DNA of 64,000 nt. Source: Thermoactinomyces daqus (GTDB lineage: Bacteria > Bacillota > Bacilli > Thermoactinomycetales > Thermoactinomycetaceae). The notes under the pieces were generated by a model that saw only the letters and a program-made list of their open reading frames with translations, was not told the DNA's origin and made no database searches. Positions 8,301-20,054 of this stretch are shown piece after piece. The stretch spans positions 62,001 to 126,000 of the forward strand of contig NZ_JPST01000005.1 of assembly GCF_000763315.1 (NCBI RefSeq). Reading direction: 5' to 3'. Both the position numbers and the translations under genes were made by a program. Each line of letters opens with the position of its first letter. Position 1 is the stretch's first letter.

Positions 8301-9404
8301 ATGATGTTACTTTCCACCATCACTGACCACGCTCTGGAACCGATCGTGGAAAAGGTTCAAAACGGGGAGCGCCTTACGCTGGAAGACGGTTTAACCCTGT
8401 ACAATACACCGGATTTGCTGACTGTCGCCCAGCTGGCCAATCTTGTCAACCAGCGAAAAAACGGGGATCGCGTTTATTTTATCCAAAATCTGTACATCAA
8501 TCCGACAAACGTATGTGAAGCCAAGTGCGCCTTTTGTGCGTTCCGTCGCGACCCGGACGAAGAAGGAGCTTACACCATGTCGCCGGAAGAGCTCCTGGAG
8601 TATGTAGAAAAGCGCTACAGTGAGGGAATGCGCGAGTTTCACATCGTGGGTGGTCATAACCACACCGTTCCTTTTGATTACTATCTGAATACGGTATCCA
8701 TCTTAAAGAAACATTACCCCCATATTACGATCAAAGCTTATACCGCTGCGGAAATCGAATTTTTTTCCCGCCTCTCCGGCCTCTCCATTGAAGAGGTTTT
8801 GAAAGAGTTGATGGCTGCCGGTGTGGAATCTCTCACGGGTGGCGGCGCCGAGATTCTGACCGAACGTTACCGGCTGAAAATGAGCCCGGATAAAGCGAGC
8901 ACAGATCAATATCTGGAAGTTCATCGCATCGCCCACCAGCTGGGGCTAAAAACGCACTGCACGATGCTCTACGGCTCGATCGAGACCCTGGAAGAGCGCC
9001 TGATTCATATGATTCGCCTGCGTGAATTGCAGGATGAGACGAATGGATTTTTGGTCTTTATTCCGTTGGCCATGCAGCCGCGCAATGTAAACGCATCGAT
9101 CAAACGGCGCACGTCCGCGATGGATGATATGCGCACCATTGCCGTCAGCCGGTTGATGATGGATAACTTCCCGCACATCAAGGCATATTTTATCAATATC
9201 GGCACCCAACTGGCGCAGCTTGCCACCCAGTTCGGGGCATCCGACCTGCACGGCACCCTTGTAGAAGAGCGAATCAGTCACGCAGCCGGAGCATTAACCC
9301 AGCAGGCTCTTACCAAAGACGAACTCATCTGGCTGATCAAAGGGGCAAACCGCACGCCTGTGGAACGGGATACTTTCTATAACCCAATTAAAATCTATGA
9401 GTAA
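8301..9404 (+). CDS. mqnE: Aminodeoxyfutalosine synthase MqnE (radical SAM)
   Basis: A 367-residue radical SAM enzyme that joins 3-[(1-carboxyvinyl)oxy]benzoate to S-adenosylmethionine to give 6-amino-6-deoxyfutalosine in the futalosine pathway to menaquinone. The 4Fe-4S motif is CEAKCAFC (Cys near 72, 76, 79), followed by the FRRDPDEEGAY segment found in MqnE. Length and the C-terminal IKGANRTPVERDTFY block fit MqnE rather than MqnC. GAGGAGGAAC precedes the ATG pair. It stands alone, closed by a terminator. With the UbiD-type decarboxylase at 58573 it shows that this organism makes menaquinone by the futalosine route. Confidence 0.93.
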   Translation: MMLLSTITDHALEPIVEKVQNGERLTLEDGLTLYNTPDLLTVAQLANLVNQRKNGDRVYFIQNLYINPTNVCEAKCAFCAFRRDPDEEGAYTMSPEELLEYVEKRYSEGMREFHIVGGHNHTVPFDYYLNTVSILKKHYPHITIKAYTAAEIEFFSRLSGLSIEEVLKELMAAGVESLTGGGAEILTERYRLKMSPDKASTDQYLEVHRIAHQLGLKTHCTMLYGSIETLEERLIHMIRLRELQDETNGFLVFIPLAMQPRNVNASIKRRTSAMDDMRTIAVSRLMMDNFPHIKAYFINIGTQLAQLATQFGASDLHGTLVEERISHAAGALTQQALTKDELIWLIKGANRTPVERDTFYNPIKIYE

Positions 9405-9455
9405 GAAAGCAATGCACCGGCTGATCTCCTGTTTTGGGGACTTTTGCAGGCAAAA

Positions 9456-9486
9456 AAAGCATCCGGCTCAATCCCGGATGCTTTCT
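9456..9486. terminator. Bidirectional terminator between mqnE and yuzB
   Basis: Stem AAGCATCCGG/CCGGATGCTT with a short loop, flanked by A-rich DNA on the left and CTTTCTTC on the right; suitable for both converging genes. Confidence 0.75.
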
Positions 9487-9502
9487 TCATTTATAATTGA
9501 TG

Positions 9503-9742
9503 TTAAAAGCGAACTTCCGTTTCCTCAATTGCCTTGTAAATGTTTTTCAGCAATTCCTCAGCCGTATCCCCGGTAATCAGTTCCCCGTTGACCAAGGCAT
9601 AAGGTCCGCTTGCACAAATTCCGCAGTTGCCGAGGCAACCGTATTCAAGCACATCAATTTCCGGATCGGCTTCCAGTTTCTTTTTAATTTCCAAAACATC
9701 ATCCGTCAAATTGTTAAGACAAAATTCCACCAACGGGAACAT
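9503..9742 (-). CDS. yuzB: YuzB family protein (DUF1450)
   Basis: A 79-residue conserved small protein with Cys in VEFCLNN, then GCLGNCGIC, resembling a thioredoxin-like 2Fe-2S or zinc site. It matches YuzB, whose gene lies in the same conserved block in Bacillus. Role unknown. A second member of the family is encoded at 22575-22823. A terminator separates it from yuzD. Confidence 0.8.
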   Translation of the reverse strand: MFPLVEFCLNNLTDDVLEIKKKLEADPEIDVLEYGCLGNCGICASGPYALVNGELITGDTAEELLKNIYKAIEETEVRF

Positions 9743-9852
9743 CTATCTTCACTCCATTATTGGCCTAACTGATCTACATAGCCATTATACATCGACTCTT
9801 TTATTTTGCCCAATCGCAAAAAAAGAGGTTCTTTTTTTCTTCAAAAAAAACA

Positions 9853-9885
9853 AAAAGGCTCCGGCATAATGCGGAAGCCTTTTAT
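9853..9885 (-). terminator. yuzD terminator
   Basis: Stem AAAAGGCTTCCGC/GCCGGAGCCTTTTT (one mismatch) read leftward and followed by a long T run (TTTTTGTTTTTTTT). Confidence 0.75.
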
Positions 9886-9888
9886 CAT

Positions 9889-10209
9889 TTATGATCCGAT
9901 CTGCACCGCACCCCGCTCTTCGATGATGCGGACAATCTCTTTCAGTTTGGGATTTCCTTCAGCCACTATCTGTTCAGCGATCACGACCACCGGATACCAC
10001 AGATCCTCATCGATCACTTTGCGGGAAAATGCTGCTTCTTCTTCGGTTTGCGGGTTAAAGATGTCGATATAGCGGACACTCACTTGCTCACCGTACTTGC
10101 GTCCCAGTGCCGCCCGCAGCCAGGTGGCCGTTTCGCGGGAAGACGGGAGATTGACACAGCTTGCGCACAACTCCTCCGCACCGTAAACAAGTACTTCGAT
10201 CGGTTTCAT
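9889..10209 (-). CDS. yuzD: YuzD family protein (DUF1462), thioredoxin-like
   Basis: A 106-residue protein with a thioredoxin-like start (IEVLVYGAEELCASCVNLP). The CASC pair sits where a CxxC redox motif would be. YuzD proteins are conserved in Bacillales next to yuzB/yutI and may take part in Fe-S or redox chemistry, but no function is proved. Encoded just downstream of mccB, about 20 bases away, so it may be co-transcribed with mccAB. Confidence 0.8.
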   Translation of the reverse strand: MKPIEVLVYGAEELCASCVNLPSSRETATWLRAALGRKYGEQVSVRYIDIFNPQTEEEAAFSRKVIDEDLWYPVVVIAEQIVAEGNPKLKEIVRIIEERGAVQIGS

Positions 10210-10228
10210 GTTTCTTCCCCTCCTGACA

Positions 10229-12293
<2,065 letters not shown>

Positions 12294-12516
12294 CGCTTAT
12301 TCTCCTTTGACAAGATAGTCAAACAGGCTGAAGAAAAGCACCAAATTCATCTTAGCAATTTTTGTTTCCAAATTAAAGGTAAAATCGCTGGCAACCCGCT
12401 CTCCGGGAAATAACCATTGATTTTTTCGATAAAAAAACCTACAATGAACTTGACTTCCTGCTTTTACTTCCTTTTGATAAGGATTTCTACCCTGTAAAAA
12501 GAAAGGGGTTCTCAGC

Positions 12517-12744
12517 ATGTCTGTACAAGAACGCGTACAAGAAGTATTAGATAAATTGCGTCCTTACATTCAACGTGACGGCGGCGATGTGGAATTGGTT
12601 GAAGTCGAAGACGGCATCGTTCGTGTCCGCCTGCTCGGTGCATGCGGAAGTTGCCCCAGTTCGACGATCACATTGAAAGCCGGCATTGAACGGGCCTTGA
12701 TGGAAGAAATTCCGGAGGTCCGTGAAGTGGAACAGGTGCTTTAA
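12517..12744 (+). CDS. yutI: NifU C-terminal domain protein YutI (Fe-S cluster carrier)
   Basis: A 75-residue protein consisting only of the NifU C-terminal domain. The cluster-binding CxxC is in [12 protein letters not shown] near residues 47-50, preceded by [11 protein letters not shown]. Such proteins bind and deliver 4Fe-4S clusters in the cytosol. The ATG follows GAAAGGGG. Divergent from mccA and closed by its own terminator. Confidence 0.93.
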   Translation: MSVQERVQEVLDKLRPYIQRDGGDVELVEVEDGIVRVRLLGACGSCPSSTITLKAGIERALMEEIPEVREVEQVL

Positions 12745-12753
12745 TCCTGATCA

Positions 12754-12788
12754 TCCCTTTTCCGAAGATGGAAGAGGGATTTTTTATT
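12754..12788 (+). terminator. yutI terminator
   Basis: Stem ATCCCTTTTCC/GGAAGAGGGAT followed by TTTTTTATT. Confidence 0.78.
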
Positions 12789-12883
12789 GGTTAAAAATTG
12801 TTAATAAAAATTCCAAATATAAATGTTTCAATTTAATAGACTTATCTTTATAATGTTGAATATAAATCGACATAAAGGAAGTG

Positions 12884-13505
12884 ATGTTTTTGAATTACGC
12901 TGCTCTTCGGCGATACGCCCGCGAGTCCTTGCGCGGAACCTGGGGCTCTGCTGCAGGAGTGACCCTTCTGTTTCTGATTTTGGTCGGACCTCTCAGTTAT
13001 ATCCCTTTCTGGGGTATTTTTATGTCCGGCACCATCACGATCGGCTATACCTTATTCATATTAAAAAGGTTCGCGGCCAACACGCCGAATTGGGCGATCT
13101 GTTTTCGCAATTTAAAAGCGGCCTTTATCTGAAAAGTGTTGGCGCAAGCCTGCTCACTGCCATCTATACTTTTTTATGGACATTACTTTTCGTTATTCCA
13201 GGGATCATCAAGAGCTATTCCTACTCCATGACCTATTTCATCTTGCTGGATCATCCGGAATATACGGTAAATGAAGCAATTACAAAAGCCGGGAAATCAT
13301 GGACGGGCACAAAGCAAAATTATTTGTGCTGCAACTCACTTTTCTGGGATGGTTTCTTTTATGCAGTATTGTCCCCTTTGGTTTTATCGGCTTTTTTTGG
13401 CTGATTCCTTATTACAATGCGGCAAAAGCCCATTTCTATCTGAAAATTACGGGCCAAGCCCGGGAAGAATCCCCTGTACATACAAACATCCCATCCGCCG
13501 GATAA
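12884..13505 (+). pseudogene. DUF975-type membrane protein, two frameshifts
   Basis: Three forward frames join into one DUF975-like membrane protein. The first (from 12884) gives LRRYARESLRGTWG and a first helix ending near GYTLFILK. The second gives RGQHAELGDLFSQFKSG, LLFVIPGIIKSYSYSM and DHPEYTVNEAI. The third gives MDGHKAKLFVLQLTFLGWF and LIPYYNAAKAHFYL to the stop. The junctions are at an A5GG run near 13063 and a GGGAAA run near 13290, each consistent with loss of one base. All family landmarks remain, so inactivation is recent or reflects sequencing errors in short homopolymers. Followed by a strong terminator. Confidence 0.75.
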
Positions 13506-13532
13506 TTCCCGGCCCGGATGGGATGTTTTTTA
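13486..13532 (+). terminator. Terminator after the DUF975 gene
   Basis: Stem CATCCCATCCG/CGGATGGGATG followed by six T; an 11-base perfect stem overlapping the end of the broken gene. Confidence 0.8.
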
Positions 13533-13537
13533 TCTCA

Positions 13538-14362
13538 TCAAGTTGAAAACAATCTTCCTTCCAGCGCTGCGATGTATCTTTCCGCCGATTTTTGCACGGA
13601 TTGATTGGCGTTCCGGAGAACAACGCGATGGAACGCATTGTATATACGGTCAAACTTCAGACCGGCCACTTTCTCCGCTATCTCTGCCACTTTTCGGGCC
13701 GGAAGGGGGATCAGATTGGGGAAGCTGTACATAAAGCTGACCCATTGGCGGTCGGCAACCACTGTAATTATGTCCCCGGTAAGCAGGATTCCTTTTCCGG
13801 CATTGCCAGTCTCCCAATGAAGAACAGCGCCTCCCTTGAAATGCCCGCCAAGACGATGAAGAGTCATCCCTTCTGACAGCTGCAAAGATTCCCCTGTCCA
13901 GAATTGGATATAATCGCTGGGGCGCATCACCCATTCTTTATCATCTGTATGGATATAGATCGGAGCGTCGAACGTTTCAGCCCACTCCACCATTGTCGAA
14001 TAGTAATGGGGATGAGACAGGGCAATCGCCTGAACGCCACCCAATTTCTTCACTTCTGCCACCGTTTTTTCATCCAGGTAAGCAATGCAATCCCAGAGAA
14101 CATTAAAACCTTGATTTTGCACGAGATAGGTCGTTTGCCCGATGGCAAATCGGGGGTTGGTCGTAATGCTGTACAAACCTTCTTCATCGTGGATGATCTC
14201 GTTGTGATATCGTCCGCTCTTTCGCATCATCTCCAAAGTGGTCCAGGTTTGCCCGTCAGGATGGACATATTGGCGCTCCTCGTCACAGATTGCACATCTT
14301 GCGGGCGGTTCAGTTGTTGGCGGATATTGAGTCCCGCAAGTGTTGCAAATAAAAGCCTGCAT
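13538..14362 (-). CDS. Metallo-beta-lactamase-fold protein with rubredoxin-like N-terminus
   Basis: A 274-residue protein. Residues 1-30 carry two knuckles, CNTCGTQYP and CAICDEERQYV, a rubredoxin-like metal site. The rest is a metallo-beta-lactamase-like fold: SHPHYYSTM takes the position of the HxHxDH motif, and later GGHFKGGAVLH and LLTGDII hold further ligand positions. The HxHxDH motif is atypical (HPHYY), so normal dinuclear zinc hydrolysis is uncertain. Start at the ATG 14360-14362 with GGGGGACGC upstream; an in-frame extension to 14419 lacks a site. Substrate unknown. Confidence 0.75.
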   Translation of the reverse strand: MQAFICNTCGTQYPPTTEPPARCAICDEERQYVHPDGQTWTTLEMMRKSGRYHNEIIHDEEGLYSITTNPRFAIGQTTYLVQNQGFNVLWDCIAYLDEKTVAEVKKLGGVQAIALSHPHYYSTMVEWAETFDAPIYIHTDDKEWVMRPSDYIQFWTGESLQLSEGMTLHRLGGHFKGGAVLHWETGNAGKGILLTGDIITVVADRQWVSFMYSFPNLIPLPARKVAEIAEKVAGLKFDRIYNAFHRVVLRNANQSVQKSAERYIAALEGRLFST

Positions 14363-14393
14363 CCTGCGTCCCCCTTTTTGAGGAATTTTATAA

Positions 14394-14442
14394 GAGAAGG
14401 GATAATTCCCTTTCGACATCGCGCAGAGAATGATCCCTTCTC
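14394..14442 (-). terminator. Probable terminator of the opp operon
   Basis: GAGAAGGGAT at 14394-14403 pairs with ATCCCTTCTC at 14433-14442 just after the oppF stop. The leftward tail is only moderately T-rich, so strength is uncertain. Confidence 0.5.
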
Positions 14443-14448
14443 AGATGA

Positions 14449-15429
14449 TTATTCGTTATAAAGATGGCATGCCACAAAGTGGTTGGGCTGTGCTTCTTTC
14501 CACTGCGGGATCTCTTTCGCACAAATCTCCATCGCTTTGGGGCAACGGGTGCGGAAACGGCAACCGCTTGGCGGATTGATCGGGCTTGGAACATCTCCTT
14601 CAAGAATGATGCGTTCCCGCGTTTTCGCCGTTTTCGGATCGGGAATCGGCACGGCGGAAAGAAGTGCTTCGGTGTAGGGATGAAGCGGATTCTCATACAG
14701 TTCGTCACTGCCCGCCAATTCCACCAGATTTCCGAGATACATCACGCCTACCCGGTCGGAAATATATTTCACCATGGATAAATCATGGGCAATAAACAAG
14801 TAGGTCAGTCCTTGTTCTTTTTGCAATTTTTTCATCAAGTTCACTACTTGTGCCTGAATGGAGACGTCCAGAGCGGAAATCGGTTCATCGGCTATGATAA
14901 ACTCCGGTTCCACTGCCAGCGCGCGGGCGATGCCAATCCGTTGCCGCTGCCCTCCACTGAACTCGTGAGGAAAGCGATCGGCATGTTCTTCGTTCAGCCC
15001 GACCACTTTGAGCAGTTCGATCACGCGTTTGCGGCGCTCCTCTCCACTGGCCAACCCGTGAATGTCAATTCCTTCCGCGATGATATCCATCACCGTCATG
15101 CGCGGATTGAGGGAGGCATAGGGATCCTGGAAAATCATCTGCATCTGGCGGTTAAACGCTCTTAACTCCTGACCTTTTAACTCATGAACATTTTTTCCTT
15201 TAAACTCGACTGAACCGTCAGTCACACCGTACAACCGGATCAACGTGCGCCCGATGGTTGATTTGCCGCAACCCGATTCCCCTACCAGACCGAGCGTTTC
15301 ACCCCGGTAAACATCAAAGGTAACTCCGTCAACCGCTTGAACAACTTGTCCTCCGCCGACAACAAAGTGTTTTTTCAGGTTTTTGACGGAGAGGATCACT
15401 TCTTTGTCCTGTGTTTCGGTTTTACTCAT
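14449..15429 (-). CDS. oppF: Oligopeptide ABC transporter ATP-binding protein OppF
   Basis: A 326-residue ATPase. Walker A is [12 protein letters not shown], the signature is [17 protein letters not shown] and Walker B is [13 protein letters not shown]. The C-terminal oligopeptide/dipeptide ABC domain carries a Cys motif (GCRFRTRCP, later EICAKE) seen in OppD/OppF pairs, which may bind a Fe-S cluster. It overlaps the end of oppD by eight bases, showing translational coupling. It powers peptide import with OppD, OppB and OppC. Confidence 0.92.
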   Translation of the reverse strand: MSKTETQDKEVILSVKNLKKHFVVGGGQVVQAVDGVTFDVYRGETLGLVGESGCGKSTIGRTLIRLYGVTDGSVEFKGKNVHELKGQELRAFNRQMQMIFQDPYASLNPRMTVMDIIAEGIDIHGLASGEERRKRVIELLKVVGLNEEHADRFPHEFSGGQRQRIGIARALAVEPEFIIADEPISALDVSIQAQVVNLMKKLQKEQGLTYLFIAHDLSMVKYISDRVGVMYLGNLVELAGSDELYENPLHPYTEALLSAVPIPDPKTAKTRERIILEGDVPSPINPPSGCRFRTRCPKAMEICAKEIPQWKEAQPNHFVACHLYNE

Positions 15430-16447
15430 CTTTCGTCCCCCCTACTGCTGCCACAGGCGGCTTCACATCCGGCGCCATCGGGTGCTCAAGCCAGCAGGCA
15501 ACTTGATGCGTCGAAGAAATATCGGTCCGCTCCGGCATTTGTTCCTTACAAATTTTCATGGCATATTTGCAGCGAGCCGCAAACGGGCATCCCTTCGGGG
15601 GTGAAATCAAGTCAGGGGGCGATCCCGGAATCGGGAGCAGCTTCTGGTCGCTTCTCAAATCGAGACGTGGCATCGAACCCAACAATCCCCATGTATACGG
15701 ATGGCGCGGGTTATAAAAAATTTCGTCCAGTTTTCCTGTTTCAATCACAATGCCCGCATACATGACGACAACCCGGTCAGCGATATCGGCCACGACACCC
15801 AAATCGTGTGTGATCAAAATAATCGCAGTTCCCGTCTTTTTCTGCAACTCTTTCATCAAGTCAATAATTTGCGCTTGGATGGTCACATCGAGCGCCGTCG
15901 TCGGTTCGTCAGCGATCAAAATTTTCGGCTGACAGGCCAGCGCGATCGCGATCATCGCCCGCTGCCTCATCCCTCCGGAAAACTGGTGAGGATATTGCGC
16001 AAGCCTTGATTCCGGGCTGGGAATGCCGACAAGGCGCAACATTTCAATCGCTTTGTTCCTTGCTTCGGCTTTGCTCATTTTTTGGTGTCTGACCAGTCCT
16101 TCGATGATTTGTGCCCCTACCGTCATGGTCGGATTGAGCGAAGTCATCGGGTCCTGAAAAATCATCGCGATCTCTTTCCCGCGAATTTTTTCCATCTGTT
16201 TTTCTGTCGCCTTGGCCAAATCGTCTCCTTCAAACAAAATTTCCCCTTCTTTGATAAAGCCCGGCGGATTGGGAATCAGGCGCATAATCGTCTGCGAGGT
16301 TACGCTTTTGCCGCAACCGGACTCCCCGACGATGGCCAATGTTTCCCCCTTCTCAAGATCAAAAGTGACACCGCGCACCGCTTTTACTTCGCCGTTATAC
16401 GTCTTAAAGGAAACGTGCAGATCACGCACTTCCAACAATTTGCTCAT
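15422..16447 (-). CDS. oppD: Oligopeptide ABC transporter ATP-binding protein OppD
   Basis: A 341-residue ATPase. Walker [13 protein letters not shown], signature [17 protein letters not shown], Walker [16 protein letters not shown]. The C-terminal region has [12 protein letters not shown] and a further Cys, the paired motif of this subfamily. Start MSKLLEV follows GGGGGTGAATAAGG and lies 13 bases after oppC. Part of oppB-oppC-oppD-oppF. Confidence 0.93.
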   Translation of the reverse strand: MSKLLEVRDLHVSFKTYNGEVKAVRGVTFDLEKGETLAIVGESGCGKSVTSQTIMRLIPNPPGFIKEGEILFEGDDLAKATEKQMEKIRGKEIAMIFQDPMTSLNPTMTVGAQIIEGLVRHQKMSKAEARNKAIEMLRLVGIPSPESRLAQYPHQFSGGMRQRAMIAIALACQPKILIADEPTTALDVTIQAQIIDLMKELQKKTGTAIILITHDLGVVADIADRVVVMYAGIVIETGKLDEIFYNPRHPYTWGLLGSMPRLDLRSDQKLLPIPGSPPDLISPPKGCPFAARCKYAMKICKEQMPERTDISSTHQVACWLEHPMAPDVKPPVAAVGGTKDE

Positions 16448-16460
16448 CCTTATTCACCCC

Positions 16461-17393
16461 CTATTTGCGCATCCGCGGATCAAGTGCATCTCTCAGACCA
16501 TCTCCGACCAGGTTGAAGGCCAGCATGATCAAACAGAGAATCGCGGCCGGATAAAACAATTGGTATGGGTAAATCTGCAGATAGTTATAACCATCAAACA
16601 CCAGCGATCCCAGACTGGCTTGCGGCGGACGAATTCCCAGGCCGATCATGCTCAAGAACGCTTCAAAGAAGATCGCCGACGGAATGGCAAATGTTACTGC
16701 CACGATAATCGGCCCCATCACATTGGGAATCAGGTGCTTGAACAGTATGCGGCGATGTCCGGCTCCCAGTGTGCGGGCTGCCAACACATACTCCTGTGAC
16801 TTCAGCTTCATGATCTGTGCGCGCACCACACGGGCCATCGGAACCCACCCGGTGATCGACAGCGCCACCGCAATCGGTACTATTCCCGGATCGAAAACCA
16901 ACAACATCAAGGTAACGACAATCAGGTTGGGAATGGAATACAAGATCTCAATAATCCGTTGCAAAATATCATCGACCCTGCCCCCGAAATAACCGGAGAT
17001 ACTGCCGATCGTCACCCCGATGCACAAGTCAATCAAGGCAGCTAACAGTGCGATGAGCAGGGAGACTTGCGCCCCGTGCCAAGTACGCTGCCACAGGTCC
17101 CGGCCCAAGTTGTCCGTACCGAAATAATGGTCACCTATATGCTCCTGATTGGAGATCGTCAAATTATTTGTATGGTCGTCATACTTATTCATCATCGGGC
17201 CAAAAATAGCAAAAAAAACAATGAGTGCTAGAACAATCAGGCCGGCCATCGCTCCCGGATTGGTGCGAAAGCGACGCCACGCATCTTTCCAGAAGCCCAC
17301 CCGCTCCCGCAGGATTCGCTCCTCCGCCCCAGCTTCACTGGCTACCGGCTCAAACAGCTCCGGCGACAATTCTTTTGCTGCGTTTGCGCTCAT
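16461..17393 (-). CDS. oppC: Oligopeptide ABC transporter permease OppC
   Basis: A permease of about 310 residues with six membrane segments. It has a long cytoplasmic N-terminus before the first helix (AGLIVLALIVFFAIFGP), the EAA loop (AARTLGAGHRRILFKHLIP) and the OppC C-terminus GDGLRDALDPR. The ATG at 17391-17393 is chosen: GGAG is ten bases upstream and it lies just after the oppB stop; an in-frame extension to 17438 would overlap oppB. Confidence 0.92.
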   Translation of the reverse strand: MSANAAKELSPELFEPVASEAGAEERILRERVGFWKDAWRRFRTNPGAMAGLIVLALIVFFAIFGPMMNKYDDHTNNLTISNQEHIGDHYFGTDNLGRDLWQRTWHGAQVSLLIALLAALIDLCIGVTIGSISGYFGGRVDDILQRIIEILYSIPNLIVVTLMLLVFDPGIVPIAVALSITGWVPMARVVRAQIMKLKSQEYVLAARTLGAGHRRILFKHLIPNVMGPIIVAVTFAIPSAIFFEAFLSMIGLGIRPPQASLGSLVFDGYNYLQIYPYQLFYPAAILCLIMLAFNLVGDGLRDALDPRMRK

Positions 17394-17400
17394 CTGTGTC

Positions 17401-18330
17401 TCACTCCTTTGCACTGGCAATGCGAATTCTCGGGTCAATCACTCCGTAAAGCAAGTCAACCAGGAAGATGGCGACAATAAACAGGATTGCATAGAAAATC
17501 GTGATCCCCATAATCATCGTGTAGTCGTTAGTGGTAATCGAATCCACAAAATATTTCCCATCCCCCGGGATGTTGAAGATCTGTTCGACCACAACCGACC
17601 CGGTAATGATGTTAATGGTCAGCGGCCCCAGTACCGTAATCGCCGGAATCAGCGCATTTCGCATGGCATGGCGGACAACGATCGCTGAGCGCTTCAATCC
17701 TTTCGCCTTGGCCGTTTTCATATAATCTTGATCCAACACTTCGACCATTTCCGAACGAACATAACGAGCCATCTGTGAAATGACAAAGAAGGAAAGAGCT
17801 AATGATGGCAAAATGGAATACTCCCAGGACTCCCATCCGGCCACCGGCAAAATGCCCCATTTCACGCCAACCCAAAAAGAGAGCAATCCGGCGGCGACAA
17901 AGCTGGGAACCGAAACACCGGCGATGGCGATGACGGTTGAAAGGTTATCCACCCAGGTTCCACGCCTCAGGGCGGCAATAATCCCGAGTGCCAACCCGAT
18001 GATCACCCCAAAAATAACGCCTTGAATCCCGATCAAGGCCGAGGCCGGGAAGCCTTGCAAGATCAAATCTGTTACCGAACGGCCGTCCAGATTCATGGAA
18101 TTGCCCAAATCACCCTGAACCAACTTTTCCAAAAACAGTCCGTACTGGACCATCAGCGGTTTATCCAAGCCATAGGAAGCGATAATTTGTTCTCTGATCT
18201 CCGGCGGGAGCTTCTCTTCATTTTTCAGCTGGGTACCGGGCAATAAATGCATGAGAAAAAAGGTTATTGTTACGATTACCCATAAGGTAACCACCATATA
18301 GCCCAGCCGGCTTAGCGTATATTTCAGCAC
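17401..18330 (-). CDS. oppB: Oligopeptide ABC transporter permease OppB
   Basis: A 309-residue permease. The first helix is RLGYMVVTLWVIVTITFFLM, followed by HLLPGTQLKNE in the extracytoplasmic loop, the EAA loop TAKAKGLKRSAIVVRHAMRN, and VDLLYGVIDPRIRI at the C-terminus. It forms the translocation pore with OppC. It is the first permease gene after oppA, from which a hairpin separates it. Confidence 0.93.
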   Translation of the reverse strand: MLKYTLSRLGYMVVTLWVIVTITFFLMHLLPGTQLKNEEKLPPEIREQIIASYGLDKPLMVQYGLFLEKLVQGDLGNSMNLDGRSVTDLILQGFPASALIGIQGVIFGVIIGLALGIIAALRRGTWVDNLSTVIAIAGVSVPSFVAAGLLSFWVGVKWGILPVAGWESWEYSILPSLALSFFVISQMARYVRSEMVEVLDQDYMKTAKAKGLKRSAIVVRHAMRNALIPAITVLGPLTINIITGSVVVEQIFNIPGDGKYFVDSITTNDYTMIMGITIFYAILFIVAIFLVDLLYGVIDPRIRIASAKE

Positions 18331-18369
18331 CTTGATTCACTCCTTTCTTAATGACGGAAAAAAGCAAGG

Positions 18370-18405
18370 ATGAAGGTATATGTCGCAACCGACACATACC
18401 TTCAT
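18370..18405 (-). promoter_or_regulatory. Hairpin between oppA and oppB
   Basis: ATGAAGGTAT at 18370-18379 pairs with ATACCTTCAT at 18396-18405, and the inner bases (TGTCG/CGACA) extend the stem. With little T tail it is more likely a processing or 3'-stabilising structure that keeps oppA message above the permease message than a full terminator. Confidence 0.55.
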
Positions 18406-18419
18406 CAAATACACACGGC

Positions 18420-20054
18420 TTATTCTTCGATGTAAGTCCACTTGAGGCTGTATTCAAATCCGATTGAATTCCAGTACCAGTCTTTGATTTTCGGTTGTTT
18501 CAGACCCAGTCGGGTTCTGTAGTAAAGCGGTACAATACCGTGGTCATTGATCAAGATTTGTTCTGCTTTGGTCAAATCATTGAAACGTTGTTTAAAATCC
18601 GGATTTTGCTTCGATTTTGCGATTAATTCGTCAAATTCTTTATTGCTCCATTTTCCGCGGTTAAAGCTGTTATCCGACGTGAAAAGATCCAAGAAGGTCA
18701 TCGGATCGTTATAGTCTGCGTTCCAACCGGAATAAAGGAGATCGAATTGCTGATGTTTTCCTCTCTCCAAGCGTTCTTTGAAGGGTACCGAGTCGATGAC
18801 GATTTTGGCGCCCAGGTTGCGCTGCAGTTGGTCTTGGAGATAGGCCAAGTCTTTTTTCGCCCCGGTCGTATCGTCACCCAAAATGTGAATCGGTGGCACT
18901 TGATCCTGAGTCATGCCCAATTCTTTCAGACCTTCTTGCCAGAGCTGTTTCGCTTTTGCTGGATCATACTGCACTTTGTCCTGATTGACTTCACGATATT
19001 TTTTCTTATCATCGAAACCGCTGGCTTTGATGGATGGAGGAACAATGCCGCCGGCCGGAATCGAACCGTTTTGCTCCACTTTGTCAGTCAGCGTTTTCTT
19101 ATCAATGGCCAAGCCGATCGCTTCCCGGATTTTCGGGTTTTGGAACAGCTTTTCGGTTTGGTTCATTTCCAGATACCAGGATGAAGATTCCTTGATGTTG
19201 AAAACATCTTTGTTGTTTTTGTACTTGGCGGTAAATTCAGTCGGCAGATAGGTGAAATCCAGTTTACCCGTGTTGTACAAGTTGATCTGGGTTCCGCCGT
19301 CCTTGACGATCTGCCAATTTACCTGTTGCAGTTTGACCGTATTTTTATCCCAATAATTGTCGTTCTTTTTCACACTGAAGCTTTGGTTGTGCACCCAGGA
19401 AGTCAGGACAAACGGACCATCGTAAACCATATTTTTCGCTTCGAGCGCGTATTTTTCCCCGAATTTTTCCACAATGTCCTGGCGCTGCGGCAAATAGGCC
19501 GGGAAGGTCAACAGATCCAGGAAGTACGGGATCGGCTGTTCCAACGTCACTTGCAGCGTTTTGTCGTCAAGTGCTTTCACCCCGACATCGTCAGCTTTTG
19601 CTTTGCCCATGTTAAACGCTTCAGCGTTTTTCACAGGATAGAGGATGTAGGCATACTCTGATGCCGTTTTCGGGTCAAGCGCCCGCTTCCAAGCGTACTC
19701 GAAGTCGTGGGCCGTTACCGGTTTGCCGTCACTCCATTTTGCATCGCGGAGTTTAAAGGTATACGTTTTTTTGTCCGGGCTTACCTGCGGGGCGGCCGCG
19801 GCAATGCCAAGCACCGGGTTTCCGTCTTTACCGACGCGATAAAGACCCTCCATGATATTGTTCAGCAATGTAGCTGAAACTGTGTCCGTGGACTTCGCGC
19901 TATCCAGATTGGGCGGTTCTTGCAATTCAACGAGATTGAGCACTTGTTTGCCTCCGCCGCCGCTCGTACCGCTGAATGTATTACAACCAGATAAGGCCAA
20001 TGCGGTTACGAGGAGGAGTGCGAACAAGGAGGATAGTTTGAACCTCTTGTTCAT
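18420..20054 (-). CDS. oppA: Oligopeptide-binding lipoprotein OppA (first copy)
   Basis: A 544-residue family 5 extracellular solute-binding protein. The signal peptide (SLFALLLVTALALSGC) ends in a lipobox with Cys near residue 24, so it is a membrane-anchored lipoprotein. Typical landmarks follow: YRVGKDGNPVLGIA, YTFKLRDAKWSDGKPVTAHD and WNADYNDPMTFLDLF. It captures peptides for OppBCDF. The ATG at 20052-20054 is preceded by AAAGGGGGCAATCGG. About 335 bases separate it from a paralogue upstream, so it has room for its own promoter. Confidence 0.92.
   Translation of the reverse strand: MNKRFKLSSLFALLLVTALALSGCNTFSGTSGGGGKQVLNLVELQEPPNLDSAKSTDTVSATLLNNIMEGLYRVGKDGNPVLGIAAAAPQVSPDKKTYTFKLRDAKWSDGKPVTAHDFEYAWKRALDPKTASEYAYILYPVKNAEAFNMGKAKADDVGVKALDDKTLQVTLEQPIPYFLDLLTFPAYLPQRQDIVEKFGEKYALEAKNMVYDGPFVLTSWVHNQSFSVKKNDNYWDKNTVKLQQVNWQIVKDGGTQINLYNTGKLDFTYLPTEFTAKYKNNKDVFNIKESSSWYLEMNQTEKLFQNPKIREAIGLAIDKKTLTDKVEQNGSIPAGGIVPPSIKASGFDDKKKYREVNQDKVQYDPAKAKQLWQEGLKELGMTQDQVPPIHILGDDTTGAKKDLAYLQDQLQRNLGAKIVIDSVPFKERLERGKHQQFDLLYSGWNADYNDPMTFLDLFTSDNSFNRGKWSNKEFDELIAKSKQNPDFKQRFNDLTKAEQILINDHGIVPLYYRTRLGLKQPKIKDWYWNSIGFEYSLKWTYIEE

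Noticed and set aside
12430-12480. CTTATCAA-type motif upstream of mccA suggesting a SAM-I riboswitch
   Set aside because: Only the first word matches; the conserved GGTGGAGGGA and later helices are absent.
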